Source: JBFWVR01 sp050246635 (GTDB taxonomy: Bacteria; Acidobacteriota; Vicinamibacteria; Vicinamibacterales; UBA2999). From it: a stretch of DNA of 64,000 nt. The stretch is taken from assembly GCA_050246635.1 (NCBI GenBank), contig JBFWVR010000001.1, forward strand, positions 558,001 through 622,000, read 5' to 3'. The notes below the pieces were generated by a model, which was given only the letters and a program-made list of their open reading frames with translations, searched no databases and was not told the origin of the DNA. Made by a program: the position numbers and the translations under genes. Positions 25,273-33,449 of the stretch are shown in pieces (position 1 is the first letter of the stretch; every line of letters starts with the position of its first letter).

Positions 25273-25289
25273 GTTCCGCCATGCGGAAC
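25273..25289. promoter_or_regulatory. 17-bp inverted repeat between ppk1 and blaI-like gene
   Basis: GTTCCGC-CAT-GCGGAAC is a perfect 7+3+7 palindrome in the divergent promoter region. It is a candidate operator for ppk1; the regulator is unknown. Confidence 0.4.
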
Positions 25290-25368
25290 GGCGGCCGGTC
25301 GTGCCCCCACGCGAGGCGTCGTGCCCTCGTGCGAACTTCCAGGGGCGCACCACCGTCTAACCCAAAAA

Positions 25369-25382
25369 TCGACAAATGTCGA
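25369..25382 (+). promoter_or_regulatory. BlaI-type operator overlapping the blaI start codon
   Basis: TCGACA-AA-TGTCGA is a perfect palindrome of the GACAnnTGTC type bound by BlaI/MecI/CopY-family repressors. The ATG (25376-25378) of the BlaI-like gene sits at its centre, so bound repressor would cover the translation start and, for a leaderless mRNA, the transcription start. Confidence 0.5.
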
Positions 25383-25786
25383 AACACCAGCGCTCCTTGC
25401 CCGCCGCCGAACAGGAACTCCTGGCCATCCTCTATGAGTTGGGGGAGGCCACTGCGCGGGAGGTGCGTGAGCACCTGCCGGCGGCGCGGTCGCTCGCGCA
25501 CCCCACCGTCGTGACGCTCCTGAACCGGCTCGAGGCCCGCAAGCTGGTGCGCCGGCGCAAGGCCGAGACGGGGAAGGCCTTCGTCTACCGGCCTACACGC
25601 GACCGCGACGGTGCCTTTGCGCCGCTGGTCGCGGGCCTGGCTGGACGCCTCTTCAAGGGCAGCCCTGCCGCGCTCGTGGCCTCGCTGTTCGAGACACATC
25701 CGCCCGACGCGAGCGATTTGGCCGAAATCGAGGCGCTCCTCGCCGACTGGCGAAGCCGGACGGGCGGGCGGAAGGAGCGCCGGTGA
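25376..25786 (+). CDS. BlaI/MecI-family transcriptional repressor
   Basis: 136 residues. A winged helix (about 5-75) reads LPAAEQELLAILYELGEATAREV followed by HPTVVTLLNRLEARKLVRRRK, the BlaI/MecI/CopY recognition pattern. The C-terminal helix (LAGLAGRLFKGSPAALVASLF and DLAEIEALLADW) is the dimerisation and proteolysis part. The family represses its own operon and is cut by the BlaR1 protease. It overlaps the protease gene by 4 bp (GTGA). Its putative operator overlaps its own start codon. Confidence 0.92.
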   Translation: MSKHQRSLPAAEQELLAILYELGEATAREVREHLPAARSLAHPTVVTLLNRLEARKLVRRRKAETGKAFVYRPTRDRDGAFAPLVAGLAGRLFKGSPAALVASLFETHPPDASDLAEIEALLADWRSRTGGRKERR

Positions 25787-26796
25787 CCGAGTGCCTCCGC
25801 GACGCCGGCAGCGTGTGGGGCAGTGTCGTCTGGCCCGGGGCCTGGCAGGCGGCGATCGTCGGCCTGTTGGCGTGGGGCCTCTCGGGCTGGCTCGGCAGGT
25901 GGTCACCCTCGGCGGGACTCGTGGCGGCTGCGGCGGGCCTGATCAAGTTCGTGATGCCCGGCGTGGTCCAGTCCCCTGTGGCCTTCGTCGATGCCGCGGC
26001 GCGCCAGGCGCCAACGCCGCTGGCGGGCAGCGGACCGCTGATGGCAGCGGTTGCGGCGCTGCACGTCGGCGGGGCACTGCTCGGGGTGGCGGCCCTCGTC
26101 ATCCGGTCGCGGCGCCTTCGACGGCTCGGCGACGAGGCCTCGCCGGCGCCCCGGGCGTGGCAGGCGACCTGTGAGGCTCTCGCCGAGGAACTGGCATGGC
26201 CGTCCCGGCGGGGACTGCCGGCGCTTCGCGTGTCGCGCGCGACAGCGAGCCCGATGGCATTCGGCGTCCTGCGTCCCGTAATCCTGCTGCCGGAAGGCCT
26301 CACGACCGCGGATGCGCGGACCGCCATCGCTCACGAGCTCGCGCACCACCGCCATCACGACCTCCGCGTGGAGTGGGGCCTGGCACTGCTCACCGCCTGC
26401 TGGTGGTGGCACCCCGTGGCCTGGCTGCTGGCGCGTCGCGTACGTGGTCTCCGCGAGCAACGTGCCGACGGCGCGGTCGTCGACGCGGGGATTGCCAGCG
26501 CCGGCGAGTACTGCGAGGCGCTGGTGCGCATCGCGCGGGGATCCACCACGCCCACGCTGGCCGCCGGCGTCGGGCACCCGCTGGCGCGGCGCGTGCGCCG
26601 GCTCCTGGAGCGGCCGGCGCCGTCCCGTCGGCGCCGGGTGCTGCTCCTCGCGGCGGCGTGGGCCTTTCTCCTGACAGGGGCGCCACACGCCGCGCGCTGG
26701 ACGCCACTGCCCGGCCGTGCCGCGTCGCACGCCGCTGACCAAAGCATCGTGGTGCAACGTCTCGTGTCGGTCGTCACGACCCGACACGTGCGATAG
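25783..26796 (+). CDS. BlaR1-like M56-family membrane metalloprotease
   Basis: 337 residues. N-terminal membrane helices precede the zinc motif HELAHHRHHD (HExxH, His184-Glu185-His188). A transmembrane hairpin LLTACWWWHPVAWLLA and the family block LREQRADGAVVDAG follow. One more helix lies near the C-terminus, but the large penicillin-sensor domain of classical BlaR1 is absent. The ligand is thus unknown and the protein may sense something else. It is translated with the repressor gene through a GTGA overlap, and should cleave that repressor. Confidence 0.88.
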   Translation: MTECLRDAGSVWGSVVWPGAWQAAIVGLLAWGLSGWLGRWSPSAGLVAAAAGLIKFVMPGVVQSPVAFVDAAARQAPTPLAGSGPLMAAVAALHVGGALLGVAALVIRSRRLRRLGDEASPAPRAWQATCEALAEELAWPSRRGLPALRVSRATASPMAFGVLRPVILLPEGLTTADARTAIAHELAHHRHHDLRVEWGLALLTACWWWHPVAWLLARRVRGLREQRADGAVVDAGIASAGEYCEALVRIARGSTTPTLAAGVGHPLARRVRRLLERPAPSRRRRVLLLAAAWAFLLTGAPHAARWTPLPGRAASHAADQSIVVQRLVSVVTTRHVR

Positions 26797-26858
26797 GGCG
26801 ACCCGACAACCACCCAGCACCAATCGCCAACCCGTCATCCACCATGAAGGGGACTGCC

Positions 26859-28304
26859 ATGCCTTGTAAATTGACAATCGTAAAAATATGCGCCGTGCTG
26901 GTGTTCGTCACGCTCGCCCAGGCGGCGAGGGCCCAGGATTCCGCGCCTGCCGTCAGGTGGGAGCCCTTCACGCTGGCCGTGACCGGCGTCGGCGACGTGC
27001 CGGCGGAACTGGGCCGCATCCAGGTGCCCGAGCGACGCGGAGCCGGACGGCAGATCGAGCTCGCGTTCGTGCGGCTGCGGTCACAGGATCCGTCGCCGGA
27101 ACCGCCGCTGGTGTATCTCGACGGGGGCCCGGGCGGTGATGGATACGGACTGGCACGCGTCCCCGCCTACTTCCATCTCTTCGACCGCGCACGCGCGCAT
27201 CGCGACGTGATCCTGCTGAGCCAGCGCGGCACCGGGCTCTCGCGTCCGCGGCTGGCGTGTCGCGCCGAGGCGCCGATCCCCGATGATGTCTTCGCCAGCG
27301 CGGAGGCCATGCGTGCGGCGCTCGAACCCCGGCTCGTGGCCTGCGCCACGCGGTTCGCCGCTGACGGCGTGGATCTGGGCGCCTACACGACGGAGGCCAG
27401 CGCAGAGGATGTCGAGGACCTGCGCAGGGCGCTTGGCGTGCCCCGCGTGGCGCTGCTTGGGTTCAGTTACGGCACCCACCTCGCGCTCGAAGTGCTGCGC
27501 CGCCACCCGGATTCCGTCGAGCGCGCCATTCTGGTTGGCACCGAGGGGCCGTGGCACACGCTGAAGTACCCGCGGTCGCTCGACGCGCAGTTCGCGCGCC
27601 TGGCGCGCGCGGCCCGGCCGGTGGTGCCCGATCTGGCCGGCGCGTGGCAGGCCCTGCTGGCACGTGCCGCGGATGCGCCTCTCCGCGTCCCGGTGCCGGT
27701 GGGAGACACGACGCGCACCGCGCTCGTCGGACCGGAAGGGCTGCAGTGGCTGCTGCGCCGCGATCTGGGTGACACGTCCGACTGGCCGTGGATTCCGGCG
27801 GCGATTGCCCGCGCTGCGGCAGGCGACGTCTCCGGCCTCGTGCCAATCGTGCGCCGGCGCGCGGGGCAACTCTCGAGCGGCGTCGCGCTGATGGGCATTG
27901 CCATGGACTGTGCGTCCGGCGCCTCGGCGACACGGCTCGCGGAGATCCGCGCGGAGGAGCCGGTGTCGCTCCTCGGACGCATGACGAACTTCCCGTATCC
28001 CGACGTCTGCGAAACGCTCGGGCTGGCGCCGCTGCCCCCCGCCTTCAGGGCACCGATTACGACCGAGGTTCCGACGCTTTTCGTCCGTGGCACGCTCGAC
28101 GGGAACACGCCGCCCTGGCAGGCGGACGAGGTCGCGGCACGGTTCTCGGCCGACCGGCACCTGACCGTGGAAGGCGCGGGCCACGAGAGCTCGTTGCCCG
28201 ATCCCGCCGTGCAGGACGCCATCCTGCGCTGGCTGGCCGGCGCGACCGACATCCCCGAGCGCCTCTCGGTCCCCGTGCGGCCTTTCACGCCCGTGGAGCG
28301 CTGA
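26859..28304 (+). CDS. exported alpha/beta hydrolase (TAP/proline iminopeptidase-like)
   Basis: 481 residues. The ATG at 26859 has a clear Shine-Dalgarno (AAGGGG, 6 nt spacing) and gives a signal peptide ending at AQAARAQ. The alpha/beta hydrolase core has the oxyanion strand VYLDGGPGGDG, the DVILLSQRGTG strand, the nucleophile elbow GFSYGT (Ser), a late Asp in FVRGTLDGNTP and a His in GAGHESS. The split core with a C-terminal TAP-like part matches secreted tripeptidyl aminopeptidases and prolyl aminopeptidases. It follows the BlaI/BlaR1 pair with a 62-bp gap on the same strand, so it may be the regulated effector. Confidence 0.87.
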   Translation: MPCKLTIVKICAVLVFVTLAQAARAQDSAPAVRWEPFTLAVTGVGDVPAELGRIQVPERRGAGRQIELAFVRLRSQDPSPEPPLVYLDGGPGGDGYGLARVPAYFHLFDRARAHRDVILLSQRGTGLSRPRLACRAEAPIPDDVFASAEAMRAALEPRLVACATRFAADGVDLGAYTTEASAEDVEDLRRALGVPRVALLGFSYGTHLALEVLRRHPDSVERAILVGTEGPWHTLKYPRSLDAQFARLARAARPVVPDLAGAWQALLARAADAPLRVPVPVGDTTRTALVGPEGLQWLLRRDLGDTSDWPWIPAAIARAAAGDVSGLVPIVRRRAGQLSSGVALMGIAMDCASGASATRLAEIRAEEPVSLLGRMTNFPYPDVCETLGLAPLPPAFRAPITTEVPTLFVRGTLDGNTPPWQADEVAARFSADRHLTVEGAGHESSLPDPAVQDAILRWLAGATDIPERLSVPVRPFTPVER

Positions 28305-28333
28305 CCTCAGCCGTCGTCTCGTCGGCCTGAGGC
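28305..28333. terminator. hairpin after the hydrolase gene
   Basis: CCTCAG and CTGAGG arms enclose a partly paired interior directly after the stop codon. There is no T-run. Confidence 0.3.
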
Positions 28334-28455
28334 GACGGCGGCGATGGGCCCAGACCGGAATGACTGGAAGGCGCAGCCGTGCGTCCCGTGCGACTGGTGC
28401 AGCTGTGTCTTCCCGCCATTCCTGGCCCACCTGTAGGGTGGAACCCATCTCATGA

Positions 28456-28491
28456 ACGGGGGCGTCGCACCGAGGGCGGCGAGGCCCCCGT
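28456..28491. terminator. hairpin downstream of TSUP gene
   Basis: ACGGGGGC (28456-28463) pairs perfectly with GCCCCCGT (28484-28491) across a 20-nt loop, between the convergent hydrolase and permease genes. Confidence 0.35.
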
Positions 28492-28509
28492 CTGGCGAGG
28501 CGAGACGAC

Positions 28510-29250
28510 CTAGTCGGTCACCCAGAGCAGGACGGCGAAGACCACGATCGTGATCGTGACGATGCGCTCGAGCCAGCGGTGGCCCTTGAGCACGGCCAGG
28601 CGCACGCCGACCATGGCGCCTGCCAGGTTGCCAATGCCCAGGGCCAGGCCAAGCGCCCAGTCGACGTGACCGGTGCCCGCGAACACGGCCAGCGACAGCA
28701 TTGTCAGGAGCAGCACCGACAGCATCTTCACGGCGTTGCCGCGTACGAGGTCGAGGCCGGCCGCACTGGTGGCAGCCAGCACGAGGAATCCCACGCCCGC
28801 CTGGAGGAACCCGCCATAGACCCCGACGCCGAAGAAGGCGAGCACCGTGGACCAGTGCCACGGCGAACGAGGCGTGGCGTCCGGGGGCGGCGGCGTCGAC
28901 GCCTTGCGGAAGAGGGTCCAGAGCGTGATCACCAGCATCACCACCGACAGGATGCGGCGGAAGGCAAAGTCGGGAATGGTGAGCGACGCCCAGACACCGA
29001 GCGCCGCGCCGAGGACCGCCGGCACGCTGACCGCGAAGGCCCAGCGCCAGTCCATCTTGCCGTAGCGGTGAAAGCCCCAGACCGCGCCGAGGCTCTGGGT
29101 CATCACCCCCACGCGGTTGGTGCCGTTGGCGACCGCCGCGGGCAGCCCGAGGAACAGCAGCACCGGCAGTGTCAGGAACGATCCGCCGCCGGCCAGCACG
29201 TTGAGCACGCCCGCCACGACGCCGGTGAGGGCGCAGATGAGATATGGCAC
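28510..29250 (-). CDS. TSUP-family (TauE/SafE) sulfite/anion permease
   Basis: About 246 residues with seven to eight hydrophobic segments in two related halves: GVVAGVLNVLAGGGSFLTLPVLLFLGLP at the start of the first and GFLQAGVGFLVLAATSAAGLDLVRGNAVK in the second, both diagnostic of TSUP transporters. The family moves sulfite, sulfonates or organosulfur anions; the substrate is unknown here. I prefer the GTG at 29250 because a TATGAT box (29258-29263) lies 7 nt before it and the ATG pair at 29259/29262 lacks a ribosome site. Confidence 0.88.
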   Translation of the reverse strand: MPYLICALTGVVAGVLNVLAGGGSFLTLPVLLFLGLPAAVANGTNRVGVMTQSLGAVWGFHRYGKMDWRWAFAVSVPAVLGAALGVWASLTIPDFAFRRILSVVMLVITLWTLFRKASTPPPPDATPRSPWHWSTVLAFFGVGVYGGFLQAGVGFLVLAATSAAGLDLVRGNAVKMLSVLLLTMLSLAVFAGTGHVDWALGLALGIGNLAGAMVGVRLAVLKGHRWLERIVTITIVVFAVLLWVTD

Positions 29251-29257
29251 GGCCGCC

Positions 29258-29263
29258 ATCATA
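29258..29263 (-). promoter_or_regulatory. -10 box of TSUP gene, leaderless type
   Basis: Minus-strand TATGAT, 7 nt (GGCGGCC) before the GTG at 29250. The same arrangement occurs at the symporter gene (37658-37663). Confidence 0.4.
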
Positions 29264-29396
29264 GGCCACAGCTTGCACGGATGGCACCGCACAGATGCCG
29301 CAGCTGCAGATGCCACAGCCACAGATGGCACAGATGGCACAGATGTCACAGCCGCCACAGCCGCCACAGCCGCAGATGCCACAGATGGCACAGACG
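29264..29396. repeat. 9-bp CACAGATGG / CACAGCCGC tandem repeats in a divergent region
   Basis: About a dozen degenerate 9-bp units: CACAGATGG twice, CACAGATGT, CACAGCCGC three times, and flanking CAGATGCCA words. They fill the space between the divergent TSUP and HDOD genes. The array is open in the HDOD reading frame (Met/Gln/Pro-rich) but this is probably not translated. Confidence 0.75.
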
Positions 29397-29489
29397 GCCG
29401 AGGAGGCGGGAGGGGCGCCCGTGCACGGAAGGCGGGACGCAGGGCGTCCGCCAGGGCTCAAGTGTCCGGGGGGATTGCCGATTCGATCG

Positions 29490-30362
29490 GTGGAGGGCGA
29501 GGTGTCCATTCCCCCGAAGGTGCTGGCCGGCGTGGACCGGTTGGCGCCGTTGCCGGCGACAGCGAACCGGCTCATTGCAATCCTCGAGGGCGACGACGAT
29601 CCGTCGCTGGCCGAGGTGGCGTCCGTCATCGAGTTCGATCCCGTGATGGCGGCACGGGTCCTGCGCATCGCGCGCTCGGCCGCCTACTCGGGCCGTGTGC
29701 CGCCGCACGACGTGCGGGCGGCCGTCATCCGCCTCGGGACCGAGACGGTCCTGGACCTCGTGCTCGGCGACTACCTGAAGACGCTCCGGGTCACCGCGCC
29801 CCTCTACGATCTGGCCGAGGACGAGCTGTGGGCGCACGGCGCGGCGGCCGCGCTGGCGGCTCGGGCGCTGGCGCGGGAGCGCCAGGGCGCATCGCTGCCG
29901 CCGCTCGCGCAGACTGCGGCCCTGATGCACGACATCGGCAAGCTCGTGATGGTGCGGACGCTCGATGCGCGGCCATCGCAGGTCACGGCCCACTGTGAGG
30001 CCAACGGGGTGACCTGGGTCGAGGGCGAGCGGGCCCTCTTCGGCTGCGACCATGCCGAGGTCGGCGGGGCGCTGGCGCGCCACTGGGGCCTGCCGGAGGA
30101 ACTGGCCTCCGCGATCGCGCGGCACCACGACGTGCCGGTGGCGGACCCCGACGCCCTCGTCGACACCGTCATCCTGGCCAACCTCGTTGCCAAGTCGATT
30201 GGCGTCGGCCTCGGCGCCGAGGGGCTGAACCTGCGGATCGACCCCGGCCTGGCCCGTCGCCTCTCGGTGGACTTCACCACCTTCTCACGCGTCTGCATGC
30301 AGGCCGCGGCCTGGATGAAGGAACTGCAGGAGAGCTACCAGATCGTCCCGGTGCGCGCCTAG
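29490..30362 (+). CDS. HDOD-domain signalling protein
   Basis: About 290 residues of a single HDOD domain. It begins LPATANRLIAILEGDD, continues with the DPVMAARVLRIARSAAYSG block, and keeps the HDIGKL motif (ALMHDIGKLVMV) and a late ARHHDVP. HDOD proteins are cytosolic regulators related to HD hydrolases, linked to stress and motility signalling. The start is uncertain: GTG 29490 gives a normal domain start, whereas the open frame upstream translates the tandem repeats. Its last codon is 74 bp before the next gene. Confidence 0.8.
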   Translation: MEGEVSIPPKVLAGVDRLAPLPATANRLIAILEGDDDPSLAEVASVIEFDPVMAARVLRIARSAAYSGRVPPHDVRAAVIRLGTETVLDLVLGDYLKTLRVTAPLYDLAEDELWAHGAAAALAARALARERQGASLPPLAQTAALMHDIGKLVMVRTLDARPSQVTAHCEANGVTWVEGERALFGCDHAEVGGALARHWGLPEELASAIARHHDVPVADPDALVDTVILANLVAKSIGVGLGAEGLNLRIDPGLARRLSVDFTTFSRVCMQAAAWMKELQESYQIVPVRA

Positions 30363-30424
30363 CGCCGGCACCGCCCCCGGCGGGCCCGCACGAGGAAGAC
30401 GCCGGCCGGCCCGCATGGCTCGGG

Positions 30425-30430
30425 TACAGT
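30425..30430 (+). promoter_or_regulatory. -10 box of Kef-type antiporter gene, leaderless type
   Basis: TACAGT with 6 nt (AGGGCA) to the GTG at 30437. Confidence 0.4.
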
Positions 30431-30436
30431 AGGGCA

Positions 30437-32422
30437 GTGCCTGGTCACGGACTCCTGCAGGATGTCGTGCTCGTCTACGCGGTGGCCGTCGTGCTCCTGG
30501 TCATCGCGGGGCGCATCGGCGTGCCCTCGATCGTCGCGCTGATTGGCGCCGGGATGGCGGCCGGGCCGATGGGCTTCGGCCTCGTGGAGTCCGAGGCCGA
30601 GGTCGAGCTGCTCGCCGAGGTGGGCATCGCGCTCCTGCTGTTCATGGCAGGCCTCGACTTCTCCGTGACCGAGCTGCGGCGCGTCTGGCGGCGCATCGTG
30701 TTCGGCGGAGCAGGACAGGTCCTGGTGACCGCCCTGGTCACGGCGGCGCTCGCGGCGGCCCTGGCCGGGGCGACGGGTACGCGGCTCTTCGTGCTCGGGC
30801 TGTTCGTCGCCTTGTCGAGCACCGCCATCGTGATCAAGGAGCTCACGCGGCTGAACCAGGCCGCGGCGCCGCACGGGCGGCTCGCCGTCGGCGTGCTGCT
30901 GCTCCAGGATCTCGTCGTGATCGCGGTCCTCGTGATGACGCCCATGCTGTTCGGCCAGGCGGGCACCGACGGCAGTGCGCTGGCGGGCCTGGCGCGACTC
31001 GTGGCCGTGCTCGGCGGGCTGGCGCTGGTGAGCCGGCTCGTCCTGCCGCGCCTCCTGCAGCTCGTGAGCGCGACGAGCCGGGAGGCGTTCTCGCTCGCCG
31101 TGCTGCTCGCGAGCGTCGGCACCGCCTGGCTGACCCAGGCCCTCGGCCTGTCGATGGCGGTCGGCGCCTTCCTGGCCGGCCTGGTGCTCGCCGAGAGCGA
31201 GTTCAGCCACCAGATCCACGCGGAAGTCCGTCCGCTCCGCGACCTGCTTGCCAGCCTGTTCTTCATCTCGGTCGGCATGCTGGTGAGCCCCGGCGTGGTC
31301 ATCGGGATGGTGCCGCTCGTGGCGGCCCTGGCCACGGCGATGGTCGTCGTAAAGGCGTTGAGCGCCAGCGTGGCCCTGCGGGTGGCGGGCGCGCCGCTGC
31401 GCGTCGCCCTGACGTCGGCCGTTGCGCTGGCGCAGGTCGGGGAGTTCTCGTTCGTGCTCGGCCGGTCGGCGCTGTCGGCCGGAGTCCTGGCACAAGGCGA
31501 GTGGCAGGCCCTGCTGGCCGCGAGCGTCGTGACGATGATGGCAACGCCGGGCCTCGTGTCCGTGGCGCCGGCGATTGGCGCGTGGGTGGCCACGCGGCTG
31601 GGGCGTCCGGATGCCGGCGGGGACGCGGCCATCCCGGTGCTCCACGACCACGTCGTGATCCTCGGGTACGGCGTCGGCGGGCAGTTGCTGTCGCGGGCGC
31701 TCGGCGAGCTGGGCGTCCGGTTCCTGGTGCTCGAGCTCAACGGCGGCACGGTGCGGCGCGGCGTCGAGGCCGGGCTGCCGATTTTCTACGCCGACGCCAC
31801 GGCGGCCGAGCCGCTCGAGGCGGCCGGTGTCACGCGCGCCGCGGCCGTGGTCAGCGTGCTGAGCGATCCGGACGCGACGATGCGCGCGGTGCGCGTCACG
31901 CGCAACGTGGCGCCGCGCGTCCCGATCATCGCGCGGGCCCGGTACCGGGCCGAGGCCGAGCGCCTGCAGGCGGCAGGCGCGACCATGGCGGTGGCCGAGG
32001 AACTCGAGGCGTCGCTCGAGGTCCTGGCGCAGCTGCTCGCACGTCTCCAGGTGCCCGGCAACTTCGTCGAGGTCCTGCTCGACACCTACAGGCGGACCAC
32101 CGAACACCGCGGCGGACGTCCCTTGCGCGCCCCGGCGATGCCGCTGGGCGATCTTCCCGCCGACGTCAGTGATGCGCCCGTGGCCACCCATCGCCTGGGC
32201 GCGGAGGCCTGGGCCGTGGGCCGGTCGCTGGCCGAGGTCGGCCTGCGTGCGGAGACTGGCGCGACGCTGCTGGCGGTACGACGAGGCGGCCAGACCCACA
32301 CGACGCCGTCGGGCACCCTGGTCTTCGAGGCCGACGACGACCTGTACCTGATGGGCGAAGCCGCCGACATCCAGCTCGCGCGGGCGCACCTGCAGGAGGG
32401 GCCGCGCGTGACGGGCGTGTGA
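30437..32422 (+). CDS. Kef-type CPA2 cation:proton antiporter with TrkA domains
   Basis: 661 residues. Twelve or so helices (1-390) contain the CPA2 markers GIALLLFMAGLDFS, FVALSSTAIVIK and LLQDLVVIAVLV, and LAQVGEFSFVLG late in the membrane part. A cytosolic RCK/TrkA-N domain follows at about 410-530 with the Rossmann start HVVILGYGVGGQLLS and an acidic strand end (LELN), then a TrkA-C-like domain at about 575-655. Family members exchange potassium or sodium for protons under nucleotide or glutathione control. It starts at the GTG at 30437, preceded by a -10 box, not a Shine-Dalgarno. Confidence 0.92.
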   Translation: MPGHGLLQDVVLVYAVAVVLLVIAGRIGVPSIVALIGAGMAAGPMGFGLVESEAEVELLAEVGIALLLFMAGLDFSVTELRRVWRRIVFGGAGQVLVTALVTAALAAALAGATGTRLFVLGLFVALSSTAIVIKELTRLNQAAAPHGRLAVGVLLLQDLVVIAVLVMTPMLFGQAGTDGSALAGLARLVAVLGGLALVSRLVLPRLLQLVSATSREAFSLAVLLASVGTAWLTQALGLSMAVGAFLAGLVLAESEFSHQIHAEVRPLRDLLASLFFISVGMLVSPGVVIGMVPLVAALATAMVVVKALSASVALRVAGAPLRVALTSAVALAQVGEFSFVLGRSALSAGVLAQGEWQALLAASVVTMMATPGLVSVAPAIGAWVATRLGRPDAGGDAAIPVLHDHVVILGYGVGGQLLSRALGELGVRFLVLELNGGTVRRGVEAGLPIFYADATAAEPLEAAGVTRAAAVVSVLSDPDATMRAVRVTRNVAPRVPIIARARYRAEAERLQAAGATMAVAEELEASLEVLAQLLARLQVPGNFVEVLLDTYRRTTEHRGGRPLRAPAMPLGDLPADVSDAPVATHRLGAEAWAVGRSLAEVGLRAETGATLLAVRRGGQTHTTPSGTLVFEADDDLYLMGEAADIQLARAHLQEGPRVTGV

Positions 32423-32428
32423 CGGCGA

Positions 32429-32620
32429 TCAGGGCCGCGGGCGCGGCGGCCGCGCCTTCGGGTCGTCCCGCGTGACCCAGAACAGCTCGCACGCCGGACA
32501 GTGACGGAGGACGATGGTGCCGCGCCGCGACGTGACTTCCGTCGCCGTCGAGGCGCAGTACCGGCAGGTGGCCGCGGTGGACGACGGTGCGGGCCGCCCG
32601 GGGGGGAGAGTGGCGCTCAC
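32429..32620 (-). CDS. small zinc-ribbon-like protein
   Basis: About 63 residues from the GTG at 32620; a TTG at 32680 would add 20. Two CxxC knuckles, CRYC and CPAC, are 20 residues apart, fitting a zinc ribbon of the kind found in small DNA- or RNA-associated proteins. The rest is Pro/Arg-rich. It ends 6 bp from the antiporter gene on the other strand and follows the secreted protein gene, perhaps in one transcript. No function can be assigned. Confidence 0.5.
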   Translation of the reverse strand: MSATLPPGRPAPSSTAATCRYCASTATEVTSRRGTIVLRHCPACELFWVTRDDPKARPPRPRP

Positions 32621-32689
32621 GTCCCCTTCTTCGGTGCCAGTGCCGGCCGGGAACAGGCCCTCGTCACAGAAACCGTGCAACGGACCCGG

Positions 32690-33322
32690 CTACGACGACC
32701 GATCGTAGATCCGCGTGAGTCCCGGACGATCCCCGCTCTCCCCGCCGGCCTCACGGCCCCGACGCCCCTCGATGGCGACGGTCACCTTCAGCCTCCGCAG
32801 CCCGTGGTCGTCGAACGGCGTATAGGTGAAGACGAGCGTCGGCGAGTCCTTCACGGCCTCCTCGATGACCAGGGCCTCGTGCTCGAAGCGTGCCTTCGAG
32901 ACGATCTCGCCGTCGCCTGTCAGGCGGGTCACCTTCTCCCCGTCGACACGCGCGGACCAGGTGCGGCCCGCATCGGAGGCAAAGGCGAACTCGGCGCCGT
33001 CGTGTGTGATGGTGAGGCGCTCCGGCACGTCACGGAGCCGGCGCATCACGGCCTCGAGGCGCAGGCGGTCGTCCTCGTTCGGCCGCTCGAATCCGCCACC
33101 GCCCGGGCCGCCGCGCATGCCGCCGCCGCGCCCGGCCATGCGTCCCTGTCGGCTGCCCGCACGTGCCGGTCGTTCACGATCGGCGGCAGGTGGCGGTGGC
33201 GTGAGGTCGTGGTTGAGCGTCCAGACGCCGACGAACGCGTCGGCCTGCCGGGCGGTGGCGGGCACGGGCGGGGCGCCGAGACAGAGGAGTGTGACGGCGA
33301 GGGCAAACCATCGCGTACGCAT
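32690..33322 (-). CDS. exported hypothetical protein with Gly/Arg-rich linker
   Basis: 210 residues. The signal peptide is clear (RTRWFALAVTLLCLGAPP ... ATARQ). A short lipocalin-like opening VGVWTLN follows, then a Gly/Arg/Met-rich linker (GGGMRGGPGGGG, about 70-85). A beta-rich domain (about 90-200) has GAEFAFASDAGRTWSARVDGEKV and ALVIEEAVKDSPTLVFTYTP. The arrangement resembles small periplasmic proteins of the DUF-type found with acidobacterial secreted enzymes, but I do not recognise a named family. The ATG at 33322 has the Shine-Dalgarno GGAAGGGA 7 nt upstream. Confidence 0.7.
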   Translation of the reverse strand: MRTRWFALAVTLLCLGAPPVPATARQADAFVGVWTLNHDLTPPPPAADRERPARAGSRQGRMAGRGGGMRGGPGGGGFERPNEDDRLRLEAVMRRLRDVPERLTITHDGAEFAFASDAGRTWSARVDGEKVTRLTGDGEIVSKARFEHEALVIEEAVKDSPTLVFTYTPFDDHGLRRLKVTVAIEGRRGREAGGESGDRPGLTRIYDRSS

Positions 33323-33449
33323 GAGACCGTCCCTTCCCGGTCCCGATGGGAGCCGGGGCCTGGCCGGCGCTGGCATCGCTGCAGGCACTTGTCAGTATGA
33401 CGGCGTGCGGCACCGGCCGGGCGACCGGCGGTGTTAAGAAATCGCAAAT

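Noticed and set aside
29295..29489. N-terminal extension of the HDOD protein
   Set aside because: It would be translated 9-bp repeats (Met/Gln/Pro); the HDOD domain starts normally after GTG 29490.
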